Shown here: one piece after another, positions 44,604-53,777 of the stretch
Position numbering within the stretch: position 1 is the first letter of the stretch
Layout of the letters: every line of letters begins with the position of its first letter
Origin: Algibacter pectinivorans
GTDB taxonomy: Bacteria; Bacteroidota; Bacteroidia; Flavobacteriales; Flavobacteriaceae
Reading direction: 5' to 3'
DNA length: 64,000 bases
NCBI RefSeq assembly: GCF_900112595.1
Contig: NZ_FOMI01000002.1
Span: 450,690 to 514,689 of the forward strand
Translations under genes and position numbers: made by a program
Notes under the pieces: generated by a model
Told to the model about the DNA's origin: nothing
Databases searched by the model: none
Seen by the model: the letters and a program-made list of their open reading frames with translations, nothing else

Positions 44604-44616
44604 AGTAATAGGATCG

Positions 44617-44650
44617 CAAAAATATAGTTTTTTTCGATATTATGCGCAAA
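44617..44650 (-). promoter_or_regulatory. promoter of tRNA-Leu
   Basis: On the minus strand TATTTTTG (44624-44617) is a TAnnTTTG -7 box, with a TTTG (44650-44647) 22 bp upstream as -33 box. Spacing is at the long end of the normal range. The start point would lie a few bases before the tRNA 5' end. Confidence 0.5.
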
Positions 44651-44689
44651 AATACTACGCATTATACATTTTAGATAAAAATAAATGCA

Positions 44690-44697
44690 TAAATTTG
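44690..44697 (+). promoter_or_regulatory. -7 box of the prs promoter
   Basis: TAAATTTG matches TAnnTTTG, with a TTTTAG element about 17 bp upstream. The leader to the prs ATG at 44751 would be about 45 nt. Confidence 0.5.
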
Positions 44698-44750
44698 CAC
44701 CTCGTTAAAAAATAGCTAGTGTTTGCGCACTAAATAACAACACGTTAACT

Positions 44751-45692
44751 ATGCCAATTGTAATTACAGAAGCCAAAATTTTTGCATGTACACAAAGTAA
44801 AGTTTTAGGCGAAAAAATAGCCAAAGCATTTGGTGCAGAACTGGGTAAGGTTATTACATCTACCTATAGCGATGGCGAGTTTCAACCTTCTTACGAAGAA
44901 TCTATTAGAGGAACTCGTATTTTCATTATAGGATCTACCAATCCAGGACCAGAAAACTTAATGGAAATGTTGTTAATGATAGATGCAGCAAAACGAGCAT
45001 CGGCAAGACACATAACAGCGGTATTACCGTATTTTGGTTGGGCAAGACAAGACAGAAAAGATAAACCTCGTGTGCCAATTGCAGCAAAATTAGTGGCAAA
45101 AATGCTAGAAGCCGCAGGAGCAACACGTATTATTACTATGGATTTACATGCAGATCAAATCCAAGGGTTTTTCGAAAAACCAGTAGATCATTTATTTGCA
45201 TCAACCATCTTTTTACCATATTTAAAAAGCCTAAACCTAGATAATTTAACTATTGCATCACCAGATATGGGAGGTTCAAAAAGAGCCTATGCCTATTCTA
45301 AAGCCTTAAAAAGCGATGTTGTAATATGTTATAAACAACGAGCAAAAGCCAATATCATTTCGCATATGGAGCTTATTGGTAATGTAGAAGGTAAAAATGT
45401 AGTGTTAGTAGACGATATGGTTGATACAGCCGGAACACTAACAAAAGCAGCCGATTTAATGATGGAGCGTGGTGCACTTAGCGTAAGAGCCATTTGTACA
45501 CACCCTATTTTATCTGGTAAAGCTTACGATAATATAAACAACTCAAAATTAGAAGAACTTATAGTAACAGACTCTATTCCTGTAAAGCCTTTAAGCGATA
45601 AAGTAAAGGTATTAAGCTGTGCAGATTTATTTGCGCAGGTTATGGATAAAGTACATAACAACCAATCTATAAGTTCAAAATTTGTAATGTAA
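44751..45692 (+). CDS. prs: ribose-phosphate pyrophosphokinase (PRPP synthetase)
   Basis: The product has 313 residues and makes PRPP from ribose 5-phosphate and ATP for nucleotide, His, Trp and NAD synthesis. Visible motifs are the ATP loop FGWARQDRKDKPR, the metal/ribose segment TMDLHADQIQGFF and the PRPP-binding loop VLVDDMVDTAGTLTKA. Length is normal. It is followed by rplY after 68 bp, in the same direction, a common pairing. Confidence 0.97.
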   Translation: MPIVITEAKIFACTQSKVLGEKIAKAFGAELGKVITSTYSDGEFQPSYEESIRGTRIFIIGSTNPGPENLMEMLLMIDAAKRASARHITAVLPYFGWARQDRKDKPRVPIAAKLVAKMLEAAGATRIITMDLHADQIQGFFEKPVDHLFASTIFLPYLKSLNLDNLTIASPDMGGSKRAYAYSKALKSDVVICYKQRAKANIISHMELIGNVEGKNVVLVDDMVDTAGTLTKAADLMMERGALSVRAICTHPILSGKAYDNINNSKLEELIVTDSIPVKPLSDKVKVLSCADLFAQVMDKVHNNQSISSKFVM

Positions 45693-45760
45693 AAAGACGC
45701 TAAGTAAAAAGCTTAAGCGCATCAAAAAAGAGTATTAATTAATAATTATAAATAAATAAA

Positions 45761-46393
45761 ATGAAATCAATTACAATCAACGGATCTCAAAGAGAAAGCG
45801 TGGGCAAAAAAGCAACAAAAGCCTTACGTAATGCTGGTCAGGTTCCTTGCGTATTATACGGAGGAGACAAGCCAGTGCATTTTTCTGCACCAGAACTAGC
45901 TTTCTCTAAACTTGTATACACGCCAAATGCGCATACAGTTGTGATTAATTTAGAAGGTGGCGAGGTATTAAATGCAGTACTTCAAGACATTCAATTTCAT
46001 CCATTAACAGACAGAATCTTACACATAGATTTCTATCAGTTGTTTGATGATAAAGAAATAGCTTTAGATATACCAGTACAACTTGTAGGTAACTCTAGAG
46101 GTGTTAAAAACGGTGGTGTATTAAGAAAAAACAACCGTAAATTACGTATTAAAGCTTTACCAGCAAACTTACCAGATTTTATAGAGATCGACATTACGCC
46201 TCTTAAAATTGGAGATAAAGTTGCAGTAGGCGATTTACCAAGTGGAGATTACACATTCCTGCACTCAGACAATACAGTAGTATGTCAAGTAAGAACATCT
46301 AGAACAGCAGTAGCAGACGATGATGAAGAAGAAGTAGAAGCAGGAGATGTACCAGCTACAGAAACTGATGATACAGCTGCAGTACAAGAATAA
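45761..46393 (+). CDS. rplY: 50S ribosomal protein L25/general stress protein Ctc
   Basis: The product has 210 residues in the long CTC form: an N-terminal L25 domain that binds 5S rRNA (about 1-95, with [10 protein letters not shown]) and a C-terminal TL5-type beta domain (about 100-185). An acidic Asp/Glu-rich tail is typical in Bacteroidota. It follows prs and ends in a terminator at 46415. Confidence 0.95.
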   Translation: MKSITINGSQRESVGKKATKALRNAGQVPCVLYGGDKPVHFSAPELAFSKLVYTPNAHTVVINLEGGEVLNAVLQDIQFHPLTDRILHIDFYQLFDDKEIALDIPVQLVGNSRGVKNGGVLRKNNRKLRIKALPANLPDFIEIDITPLKIGDKVAVGDLPSGDYTFLHSDNTVVCQVRTSRTAVADDDEEEVEAGDVPATETDDTAAVQE

Positions 46394-46414
46394 ACAAGTA
46401 TAGCACATTAATAT

Positions 46415-46446
46415 AAAAGCATTCCAATATTTTGGGATGCTTTTTT
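46415..46446 (+). terminator. intrinsic terminator after rplY
   Basis: AAAAGCATTCC pairs with GGGATGCTTTT (one G-U) and is followed by T-rich DNA. It lies 22 bp after the rplY stop. Confidence 0.85.
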
Positions 46447-46467
46447 GTTTTTACAACATTTTAATTA

Positions 46468-46580
46468 GGGCGCTACCGTACCCTTCGTTTATGCTCAGGG
46501 TAAGCGGTCGGGCTATCCAATACAAGTCCTCGCACCTCCTGCGTCGGGCTGTGGGCTTTCCATTACTATCCCTAGCGCGG
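46468..46580 (+). repeat. dispersed intergenic element, copy C (113 bp)
   Basis: It begins GGGCGCTACC, contains GGTCGGGCT twice-related blocks and GTGGGCTTTCCA, and ends CCCTAGCGCGGG. The termini GCGCTA (46470-46475) and TAGCGC (46573-46578) pair. Relative to copies A and B (GCGTTA/TAACGC) one base pair has changed on both sides, a compensatory change. A 13-bp word GTTTATGCTCAGG occurs within it (46487) and just beyond it (46594). Confidence 0.8.
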
Positions 46581-46702
46581 GTATACCTGCTGTGTTTATG
46601 CTCAGGAAGCACTTAATACTTATCTCTAAAATTTTTAACTTTAATAGTTTGGCTAAGTGTTTAATACGTTTATTTGTTTTATAGGTGTGTTAAAACGTTT
46701 TT
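46581..46702. other. gap after element copy C, no gene seen
   Basis: This A/T-rich stretch runs to the 3' end of the minus-strand gene at 46703. It holds the second GTTTATGCTCAGG word (46594-46606) and an imperfect inverted repeat based on CACTTA and TAAGTG. No ORF or promoter is convincing. Confidence 0.5.
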
Positions 46703-47098
46703 TTAATTCCATTCTACGTTCAGTTTTTCCAATTTCGTATTCAATTCAGTGAGTGATTTCGGGTCAATTATTTGTGTATTGATGGTTAATTCTTTTTCGT
46801 CAGTTTTTAAGATGTAATCTCCCGCAAACTTTTTAATCCGTTTTATTTCAGTTAAATTTAGTTTTTTTCCGAACGGACTATTCACTTTAATAATTCCGTT
46901 TTCAATAGTCAAGTATTTATTTTGTTTCTGATAAAAATAGATTGAAAGATACGCTAGTGAAATCACAAGCCAACCATAATCAGTCCAATTCATTTTTTCT
47001 TTCGTAAAATCAGAAATAAAGAACCAAGCTAACCATATAATTCCTACAATTAAATTAATATTCAGATGTCTTTTTTTATATCGTATTCTCATTTTCAA
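46703..47098 (-). CDS. membrane protein with PH-like domain, unknown function
   Basis: The product has 131 residues with two membrane helices (about 14-31 and 42-57) and then a soluble beta-rich domain (about 60-131, KYLTIENGIIKVNSPFG, LNLTEIKRIKKFAGDYIL). The pattern resembles bacterial membrane-anchored PH-like proteins, but I cannot name a family with certainty. A second ATG two codons on is also possible. It is an isolated gene between two gene-poor gaps of about 300 bp, so it could be a recent arrival. Confidence 0.7.
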   Translation of the reverse strand: MKMRIRYKKRHLNINLIVGIIWLAWFFISDFTKEKMNWTDYGWLVISLAYLSIYFYQKQNKYLTIENGIIKVNSPFGKKLNLTEIKRIKKFAGDYILKTDEKELTINTQIIDPKSLTELNTKLEKLNVEWN

Positions 47099-47416
47099 AT
47101 GTGTTACAACTAGTAATATACGCTCTTATATCACTCATATCCCGTAAATAAATTTGATATAGCAATTTTTGTATTAGCGTTATCTTGTAAAGATAATTTT
47201 TTTTTGGAAGAAAAGGAGTGTTAAAACCCCTTCCTTATAATCGTCGCGTGTAGGTTATCAAAATTATACCAACAAATATTTAGTTTGCTTTTACCTGTAA
47301 GGTTTTCGAATTAAAAGAGGTTTCTAAAAAACATTAAAGCACACTAATTACATAGCACTCAATTTTAAAAAAACCCTTATTTTTGGCATGTTTAATGTAT
47401 TTTAGCTTTTAAAAAT
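47099..47416. other. intergenic region before pth, no gene seen
   Basis: No credible ORF or RNA was found in the 318 bp. It is A/T-rich and contains only the -7 box at 47378. A weak imperfect hairpin (AAGGAGTG with CCCCTT) lies near 47214. Confidence 0.5.
47378..47385 (+). promoter_or_regulatory. -7 box of the pth promoter
   Basis: TATTTTTG matches TAnnTTTG, 32 bp before the ATG at 47417. No good -33 box is present. Confidence 0.45.
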
Positions 47417-48043
47417 ATGTGGCAATCTTTCTTAAATATATTTAAAAAGATAAATTATATAGAAGAACAAAATCCTATGAAAAAATTTTTAATCGTTGGT
47501 TTAGGCAACATTGGCGAGAAGTACGAAAACACACGGCACAATATCGGGTTTAAAGTGCTCGATCATTTTGCAAATCAAGAAAACCTAAGCTTCGAAACCC
47601 AAAAATTAGGCGATGTTACCACGTATAAATTAAAAGGTAGAACCTTTTTGCTTTTAAAACCAAGTACTTACATGAATTTAAGCGGAAAGGCCATCCAGTA
47701 TTGGTTAACAAAAGAAAAAATACCTTTAGAAAACCTACTTGTAATAACAGACGATTTAAACCTGCCCTTTGGAAGCATACGTGTAAAAACTAAAGGTAGC
47801 GATGGCGGTCATAATGGTTTAAAGGATACACAAAACACCTTAAACACTAATAAGTATAACCGTTTTAGGTTTGGTATAAGCGACGCCTTTAGTAAAGGCA
47901 GGCAAGTAGATTATGTGTTAGGAGAATGGACACCCGAAGAAACAGCAAAACTTAAAGAGCGCCTAGATAAAGCATCAGAAATAATAAAATCGTTTGGTTT
48001 AGCGGGCATAAATAATACCATGAATACGTTTAATGGTAAATAA
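47417..48043 (+). CDS. pth: peptidyl-tRNA hydrolase
   Basis: The product has 208 residues and recycles peptidyl-tRNA. The core starts FLIVGLGNIGEKYENTRHNIGF (catalytic His in NTRHNIG) and includes LLLKPSTYMNLSG and the DDLNLPFGSIRVK/GSDGGHNGLK motifs. The N-terminal 20 residues ahead of an internal Met (47477) form a basic extension seen in many flavobacterial homologues, so the 47417 ATG is kept. Its upstream -7 box supports this start. A terminator follows directly. Confidence 0.95.
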   Translation: MWQSFLNIFKKINYIEEQNPMKKFLIVGLGNIGEKYENTRHNIGFKVLDHFANQENLSFETQKLGDVTTYKLKGRTFLLLKPSTYMNLSGKAIQYWLTKEKIPLENLLVITDDLNLPFGSIRVKTKGSDGGHNGLKDTQNTLNTNKYNRFRFGISDAFSKGRQVDYVLGEWTPEETAKLKERLDKASEIIKSFGLAGINNTMNTFNGK

Positions 48044-48074
48044 AAAAGGAAGGTTTTTTAAATCTTCCTTTTTT
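48042..48074. terminator. bidirectional terminator between pth and the protease gene
   Basis: AAAAAAGGAAG pairs with CTTCCTTTTTT over an 11-nt A/T loop. The structure overlaps the pth stop codon and lies 40 bp from the convergent protease gene end. Confidence 0.85.
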
Positions 48075-48113
48075 ATTTAATAACACCTTTTAGGTTGGCC
48101 TAAAGCGCCTGTA

Positions 48114-50843
48114 TTACTCAATAATTATTTTTTTGGTTGCTTGTTTAATACCATCGGTAATATTTAAAATATACATACCGGCTTGTACGTTGTTTAATTT
48201 TAAAGTTTCTTCAAAGTTGCTGCCACTTGCGTATGTGTTGTTATAAATAACGCGTCCTCTTAAATCTACAAGATTTACTTTAATACTATTGGATTCGGCA
48301 CTATTTAGCTTAATGGTAAACTCACCTTTGTTTGGATTTGGGTAAACCATTAAGTCGTTAAACGTAAAGCTTTTGGTATGCAGCGGCATTAATTCTAAGG
48401 TGCAAACTTCAATAGACCAACTGTTTAATATTCCTACGTCCGCAGCTCCGGAATCGCCAACTGCTAACAACCAATTTCCATTAGCTAACTCACCATTCCA
48501 TGAGCTGAGCGAAACCGATGGGGATTTCATAGTTAAGCCATCACCTGTAGAGTTACAATCAAATTCAGATCCGTTATCGGCAAATGTAACAACTAGGTTA
48601 GTGTCTTCATCTTGGCAAGGAGTATAAGATTCTAAAACGGTTATTAAGTTCAATTCCGGGCTTTGCAAACCTAATAAAATATCACCAGGCCAGTTATGCG
48701 ATATGTTTACGCTAAGTTTAATTTGCGATACAGTTCCCGTGGCGGGCACATTTACAAATGATACTTCGGTAAAGTCACTTCCATTATCTGTTATAGTTAG
48801 TGGTAAATTAGGATCTGTAGAGTTGTATGTTGTACATGTTTCTACAATGCTATAACCAATAGCAAAATCTTCGGTGTTTATAGCGAAAAATATATTGCCC
48901 TCAGCCTCAACCATTACTCTACAAAAAGCCGACAATTCATTAGGAACAGTAATATCATAAGATCCATTGTTAGGAACGTTATTGGCTAAAACCGTATCAT
49001 AATTTAAGCCACCATCGGTAGATAGTAGTATGTTTACATTAGCTGTATTAACACCATTTCCTGTGGTTCCGGCTACATCCCACGTTATCGTTTCGGTTGT
49101 GCCTGGAGACCAACTAATACCAGTTGTGTTTTGCGAGGTCACTAAAAAAGGTCCAGCGTTTGAGGTGGTGGTAACGGTCATGCCATCGGTTGCCGTTTGT
49201 CCGCCATCTTCAATATTATCTCTTACGGTTAACTGAAAGTTTATAGCTCTATCAACAGCGGCTAATTTCTCCCAGGTTGTAGATCCGGCACTAGTTTTTA
49301 AATCCTGTAAATTAGGTATGTATCGCGTTGTATTAGTTGTTCCTTCAAAAGAGCGTACTAAAGGACCGGTAGTATTAGTTTCTTGAGGCAAACCTGCAGC
49401 TCCTAAATCGTATTGTTCCCAGGTGTAGGTATGCGATGCTATACCATCGGCATCTGTTGAGGATCCTATTAATTTATAAGGTGTAGAAATAGGAATGGTA
49501 TAATTTGCCCCGGCATTTGCCGTCGGTGCGCTGTTTGTTAGTGTGGTTTCAGTACCACAAGTACTAACACCAGTGGTTATATTATCCCAAATCATTTGGA
49601 TGCTTTTTTGATGAAAATAAACATCGCTCTGCGATTGTATATTTTGCGGCGAACATAAGCCCGCATAAGCCATTATTGTGCTACCGCTTCCAGGTTCGTA
49701 GGCATTACTAGCTTCTCGGTTACCAGCACAATTGCTAGTACTACCATTAAATGTGTGTGGTGCTCCAAATTGATGTCCCATTTCATGCGCTACAAAATCT
49801 ATATCGTAGGCATCGCCAACTGGTAGCGCCGATCCTGTAATACCCATTGCTTTGCTAGCGGTAACACATGGTGAATTTAAAGAGGCTAAACCACCACCGC
49901 CAGTGCTAAATGTATGGCCTATATCGTAATTAGCAGTTAGAATAGCATTATCTATTTCAACCTGACTTTCATCTATTAAAAGGTCGGCATCGTCATTAGT
50001 AAAGTTATCCGAGTCAATAAAAATAAGATCTGTATTATCTACCATAACCATTTTTAAGGCTAAATCCTTTTGAAAAAGTCCGTTAACACGAGTCATAGTG
50101 GTAACCATAGCTTGTAAAACAGCATTTTTTTTATCCGCTTCAGAATCGGCAGCATTTAATCCTGCGGCTGTCCAATGGTATTCAGAGTACTCTACAGTAC
50201 AAGCTAGGGCTAACCTAAAAGTTCTTAATTTACTATCGTTAGCATTAAGTAATTTTGCACTATGGTTCGTGTCCTTTGCTAGCGTAAAATCATCTGGAAC
50301 ATAACACTCAAAACCTTGTTTTAAAGCTGGTAAATCACCTTTGCTATAAGCTATATAGGTGTTGTTTTTAGTGTATGGGTCTAGAAATTGAGTGCCTTTA
50401 CCTGTAGATAGTGCCATGGCATGCAAACCTTGTGGTGTAACACTAAAGTTTATTGTAGATGCTGGGTTTTTAATATTTTTACCCACATAAGTTCTAATTT
50501 CTGGATGTTTTTCTTGAAACGCTGGTTCTAAAATAGAAGACTCCTTAATGCTGTATTTATCAAATCCACCTTCACTATTTGGAAATTCAATTATTTGATT
50601 TTCAGTAATTTTACCCGAGTTTTTTTTTGAAACCAGACTTAACTTAGTTTTAAGTTGGTTTATATCTAATGTATAAATAACCGATTTTCTAGGTTCGGTT
50701 TTTCTGTTTATTTTTTTTCCTGCTAAAGCTTCTTTAGCCGAAACCTGAGACCAAATAGTACTTGTGTTTTGTGCAAAAACAGAAGTCGTTAAAAAGATGA
50801 AAAGTAGTAGGTAAAAACAATTTTTAAGGTAAAAATGTTTCAT
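48114..50843 (-). CDS. secreted reprolysin-like (M12B) metalloprotease with P-domain and T9SS sorting domain
   Basis: The product has 909 residues: a signal peptide ending VFAQ, a propeptide, and a metalloprotease domain with the zinc motif HEMGHQFGAPH (about 352-362). The Ig/Fn3-like region follows, then a proprotein convertase P domain (about 665-810) and a C-terminal T9SS type A sorting domain (about 835-909, VYPNPNKGEFTIKL and LNVQAGMYILNI-type end). Length and layout fit flavobacterial extracellular M12B proteases. It is secreted across the outer membrane by the type IX system. It is a single gene, convergent with pth. Confidence 0.95.
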   Translation of the reverse strand: MKHFYLKNCFYLLLFIFLTTSVFAQNTSTIWSQVSAKEALAGKKINRKTEPRKSVIYTLDINQLKTKLSLVSKKNSGKITENQIIEFPNSEGGFDKYSIKESSILEPAFQEKHPEIRTYVGKNIKNPASTINFSVTPQGLHAMALSTGKGTQFLDPYTKNNTYIAYSKGDLPALKQGFECYVPDDFTLAKDTNHSAKLLNANDSKLRTFRLALACTVEYSEYHWTAAGLNAADSEADKKNAVLQAMVTTMTRVNGLFQKDLALKMVMVDNTDLIFIDSDNFTNDDADLLIDESQVEIDNAILTANYDIGHTFSTGGGGLASLNSPCVTASKAMGITGSALPVGDAYDIDFVAHEMGHQFGAPHTFNGSTSNCAGNREASNAYEPGSGSTIMAYAGLCSPQNIQSQSDVYFHQKSIQMIWDNITTGVSTCGTETTLTNSAPTANAGANYTIPISTPYKLIGSSTDADGIASHTYTWEQYDLGAAGLPQETNTTGPLVRSFEGTTNTTRYIPNLQDLKTSAGSTTWEKLAAVDRAINFQLTVRDNIEDGGQTATDGMTVTTTSNAGPFLVTSQNTTGISWSPGTTETITWDVAGTTGNGVNTANVNILLSTDGGLNYDTVLANNVPNNGSYDITVPNELSAFCRVMVEAEGNIFFAINTEDFAIGYSIVETCTTYNSTDPNLPLTITDNGSDFTEVSFVNVPATGTVSQIKLSVNISHNWPGDILLGLQSPELNLITVLESYTPCQDEDTNLVVTFADNGSEFDCNSTGDGLTMKSPSVSLSSWNGELANGNWLLAVGDSGAADVGILNSWSIEVCTLELMPLHTKSFTFNDLMVYPNPNKGEFTIKLNSAESNSIKVNLVDLRGRVIYNNTYASGSNFEETLKLNNVQAGMYILNITDGIKQATKKIIIE

Positions 50844-50943
50844 AATAGTTTAAATTAGATTTTTTACGGGATGCTAAAAATAGGCTGTAAAAGTATCATT
50901 TGCAAAAATTTAACTCTCATTTTAAAATAACATATATTTGTTT

Positions 50944-51462
50944 ATGAATTATTTATATGTGTTTTGTGTATTATTTAGCTTGGTATCGTGTAAAGCTAAA
51001 AGTAGTCTTAATTCAGCTGTAGTAAGCCATTTAGAGCAAACTGTATGTCCTGAAAACGGTGTTTGTGCTTATCAAATTATTGAAAATAAAGCACTTAATG
51101 TTAAAACGGATAATCTGGGTAGTGTGTATCTGGAAATGACAGACAGTGATAATTTTGTAGTAAAATTCGAATACAAAAAAAATAGTAGTGGCAAACATCA
51201 AGACAGTGAATACCGCGAAGAAGTGTTTATAGAACTCAATAAAAATAAGCTTGATTTTGAAACCACAAATTTAAAATTTAAAAAGCTTTTTTTTGCCCGT
51301 TGGTGTTATTGCAAAGGACAAACCGGATATTATAAAATTAACGAAGGGAAGTTAAGCGTAACTACAATTGATAAAAACAGTTATAAGCTTCATTTCGAAT
51401 TTACTATCCCAGAAGTTCCTCAAATTATAAATGAAATAAATTACACCTTTAGTTTACAATAG
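50944..51462 (+). CDS. small lipoprotein, unknown function
   Basis: From the ATG at 50944 the product has 172 residues with a short lipoprotein signal (FSLVSC, cysteine about 17). The mature part is beta-rich, with a cluster of aromatic and charged residues (FFARWCYCKGQTGYYKI) containing two cysteines. A TTG at 50938 is only two codons upstream and is not preferred. I do not recognise a domain. It is divergent from the protease gene and precedes ribF by 57 bp, but ribF has its own promoter. Confidence 0.75.
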   Translation: MNYLYVFCVLFSLVSCKAKSSLNSAVVSHLEQTVCPENGVCAYQIIENKALNVKTDNLGSVYLEMTDSDNFVVKFEYKKNSSGKHQDSEYREEVFIELNKNKLDFETTNLKFKKLFFARWCYCKGQTGYYKINEGKLSVTTIDKNSYKLHFEFTIPEVPQIINEINYTFSLQ

Positions 51463-51473
51463 CTGTTTATAAA

Positions 51474-51504
51474 TTTGATTTGAATGCCATTATAACTAGT
51501 TTTG
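51474..51504 (+). promoter_or_regulatory. canonical Bacteroidota promoter of ribF
   Basis: TTTG (51474-51477), a 19-bp spacer and TAGTTTTG (51497-51504) match the -33/-7 consensus exactly. The predicted start point is about 51510, 10 nt before the TTG start codon. This is the best promoter match in the window. Confidence 0.75.
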
Positions 51505-51519
51505 TAGAAAAGAAAAAGC

Positions 51520-52455
51520 TTGAAAACAAGGCGTAATTTAAATTCCTTACCAGATAAATCAACGGTTGTTACTATTGGTACCTTTGATGGTGTGCATATT
51601 GGCCATCAAAAAATAATAAAACGTTTAATAAAAACTGGAGAGGCAGAAGGCTTACAATCTGTAATACTCACCTTTTTTCCGCATCCGCGCATGGTTTTGC
51701 AAAAAGACTCCTATATTAAATTGATTAATACCATTGACGAACGCCACGATATTTTAGAAGATTCGGGTCTAGATTTTTTAGTTATTAAAACCTTTACCCA
51801 CGAGTTTTCAAGACTCTCTGCCGAAGATTTTGTAAAACAAATTTTAGTAGAAAAATTAAATGCCAAAAAAGTTATAATTGGTTACGATCATAGATTTGGT
51901 AGAAACAGAAATGCCGATATTAATAATTTAAGAGCCTTTGGTGAAAGTTATGGTTTTGCCGTCGAAGAAATTTCGGCACAAGATATCGACGATGTAGCTG
52001 TGAGTTCTACCAAAATACGAACCGCACTGATGGATGGCGATGTAGAACGTGCCAATAGCTATTTAGGTTATCCGTTTATGCTTACCGGAACTGTAATAAA
52101 AGGGAAAGGATTGGGTAAACAATTAGGATTCCCAACGGCTAACATTCATATTGAAGAAGATTATAAACTTATACCTAAACAAGGGTCTTATATTGTGAGC
52201 TCTACTATTAATGATATTGAGGTTTATGGTATGATGAATATTGGCATGAACCCAACTGTAAGCGGTGTTACACAAACTATTGAAGTCCACTTTTTTGATT
52301 TTGAAGCCGATATTTACAACCAAACTATCAAAATAAATTTGCTGCAAAGAATTCGTGATGAACAAAAATTCGACTCGGTTGAAGCCCTAAAACACCAATT
52401 AGCAAACGATAAAATTACCGCGCAAGCATACTTTACAAATAATAATGCTGAATAA
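51520..52455 (+). CDS. ribF: bifunctional riboflavin kinase/FAD synthetase
   Basis: The product has 311 residues. The N-terminal FAD synthetase domain has TIGTFDGVHIGHQKIIK (nucleotidyltransferase motif), VIIGYDHRFGRNRNAD and SSTKIRTALMDGDVE. The C-terminal riboflavin kinase domain starts about 185 with GTVIKGKGLGKQLGFPTANI. It makes FMN and FAD. The only start that gives a full-length protein is a TTG at 51520. No in-frame ATG occurs before the first motif, and the promoter lies just upstream. It overlaps the next gene by 11 bp. Confidence 0.95.
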   Translation: MKTRRNLNSLPDKSTVVTIGTFDGVHIGHQKIIKRLIKTGEAEGLQSVILTFFPHPRMVLQKDSYIKLINTIDERHDILEDSGLDFLVIKTFTHEFSRLSAEDFVKQILVEKLNAKKVIIGYDHRFGRNRNADINNLRAFGESYGFAVEEISAQDIDDVAVSSTKIRTALMDGDVERANSYLGYPFMLTGTVIKGKGLGKQLGFPTANIHIEEDYKLIPKQGSYIVSSTINDIEVYGMMNIGMNPTVSGVTQTIEVHFFDFEADIYNQTIKINLLQRIRDEQKFDSVEALKHQLANDKITAQAYFTNNNAE

Positions 52456-53755
52456 TTGGCTATTTAAACATATAGATAATTCTGCTTTAATAGTATTCAG
52501 GATTATTTTTGGCCTGCTTTGTTTTTTAGAATCTGTGGGTGCCATCTTTACAGGATGGATAAAACGCACTTTAGTAGACCCTAGTTTTACATTCAACTTT
52601 ATAGGTTTCGAGTTTTTACAACCATTACCTGGTAATGGCATGTATTATTACTATGCCGTTATGGGAATGTTTGGCTTGCTTGTTATGGTTGGTTATAAAT
52701 ACCGGTTTAGTATACTCGCTTTTACCTTAATGTGGTCGGCAACGTATTTAATGCAAAAATCGTCCTATAACAATCATTATTATTTATTAATGTTATTAAG
52801 CAGTATCATGGTGTTTTTACCAGCTAATACATATGCTTCGGTAGATGCTAAATTAAACCCTAAAATAAAGCGTTTTTCCATGCCACAATGGTGCCGTTGG
52901 GTAATAATACTGCAGCTTTTTATTGTGTATAGCTATGCATCAATAGCAAAATTTTACCCAGATTGGTTAGATACTACATTTATTGAGGTATTAATGAAAG
53001 GTAAAAAAAACTATTGGCTAGTAGGCGAGTTTCTTCAGCAAAAATGGTTACACTATATTTTGGCTTACGGCGGTATTTTGTTCGATGGGTTAATTATTCC
53101 ATTATTATTATTTAAACCAACACGAAAATATGCTTTTGTAATTTCTATTTTCTTTCATCTGTTTAATTCCATAATTTTTCAAATAGGTATTTTTCCATAT
53201 TTATCACTTTCATTTTCATTATTCTTTTTTTCATCTAGAAAAATTCAAAAACTATTTCTTAAAAACAAACCTTTTTATAATGCCGAAGCTGTAATAATGC
53301 CGAAGTTAAAAACACCTGTTTTAATAGCGTTTATAGTCTATTTTATTATTCAAATTGGGTTGCCGTTAAGACATCATTTTATAGAGGACAATGTACTCTG
53401 GACAGAAGAAGGCCACCGATTATCATGGCGTATGATGTTGAGGTCTAAAAGCGGAATTACAAAATATTGGATTGAAAATAAGGAAACAGGGCAACGACAC
53501 GTGGTAAATTTAAGTAGTTGTTTATCTAAAAAACAAATAAGAACGGCAAGCACAAAACCAGATGTTATGTGGCAGTTTGCTAAACACTTAAAGCAAAAAT
53601 TTAAGGCCGATGGTGTAGATGTAGCGGTGTATATAGATAGTAAAGTAAGCATTAACGGAAAACCCTATAAAACCTTTATAAATCCGGCTATTGATATTGC
53701 AAATGTAGAGTGGGATGTTTTTAAACATAGCGATTGGATTTTACCATTAAAGTAG
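52445..53755 (+). CDS. HTTM domain protein (vitamin K-dependent gamma-carboxylase-like)
   Basis: The product has 436 residues. The N-terminal 280 residues hold about eight membrane helices with HTTM features (IDNSALIVFRIIFGLLCFLES, YVYSYASIAKFYPDWL-like segment). A soluble C-terminal domain follows (about 300-436). HTTM is the membrane domain shared with vitamin K-dependent gamma-glutamyl carboxylase. The bacterial role is unknown and need not be carboxylation. The start overlaps ribF by 11 bp, so translation is coupled. It is followed by serS. Ubiquitous linkage with ribF would make a flavin or quinone link worth considering. Confidence 0.85.
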   Translation: MLNNWLFKHIDNSALIVFRIIFGLLCFLESVGAIFTGWIKRTLVDPSFTFNFIGFEFLQPLPGNGMYYYYAVMGMFGLLVMVGYKYRFSILAFTLMWSATYLMQKSSYNNHYYLLMLLSSIMVFLPANTYASVDAKLNPKIKRFSMPQWCRWVIILQLFIVYSYASIAKFYPDWLDTTFIEVLMKGKKNYWLVGEFLQQKWLHYILAYGGILFDGLIIPLLLFKPTRKYAFVISIFFHLFNSIIFQIGIFPYLSLSFSLFFFSSRKIQKLFLKNKPFYNAEAVIMPKLKTPVLIAFIVYFIIQIGLPLRHHFIEDNVLWTEEGHRLSWRMMLRSKSGITKYWIENKETGQRHVVNLSSCLSKKQIRTASTKPDVMWQFAKHLKQKFKADGVDVAVYIDSKVSINGKPYKTFINPAIDIANVEWDVFKHSDWILPLK

Positions 53756-53777
53756 AGTGATTATATATTCATTTTAT

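Noticed and set aside
50933-50940. TATATTTG box before the lipoprotein gene at 50944.
   Set aside because: It ends only 3 bp before the ATG, so the transcript would start inside the gene. A chance match in A/T-rich DNA is more likely.
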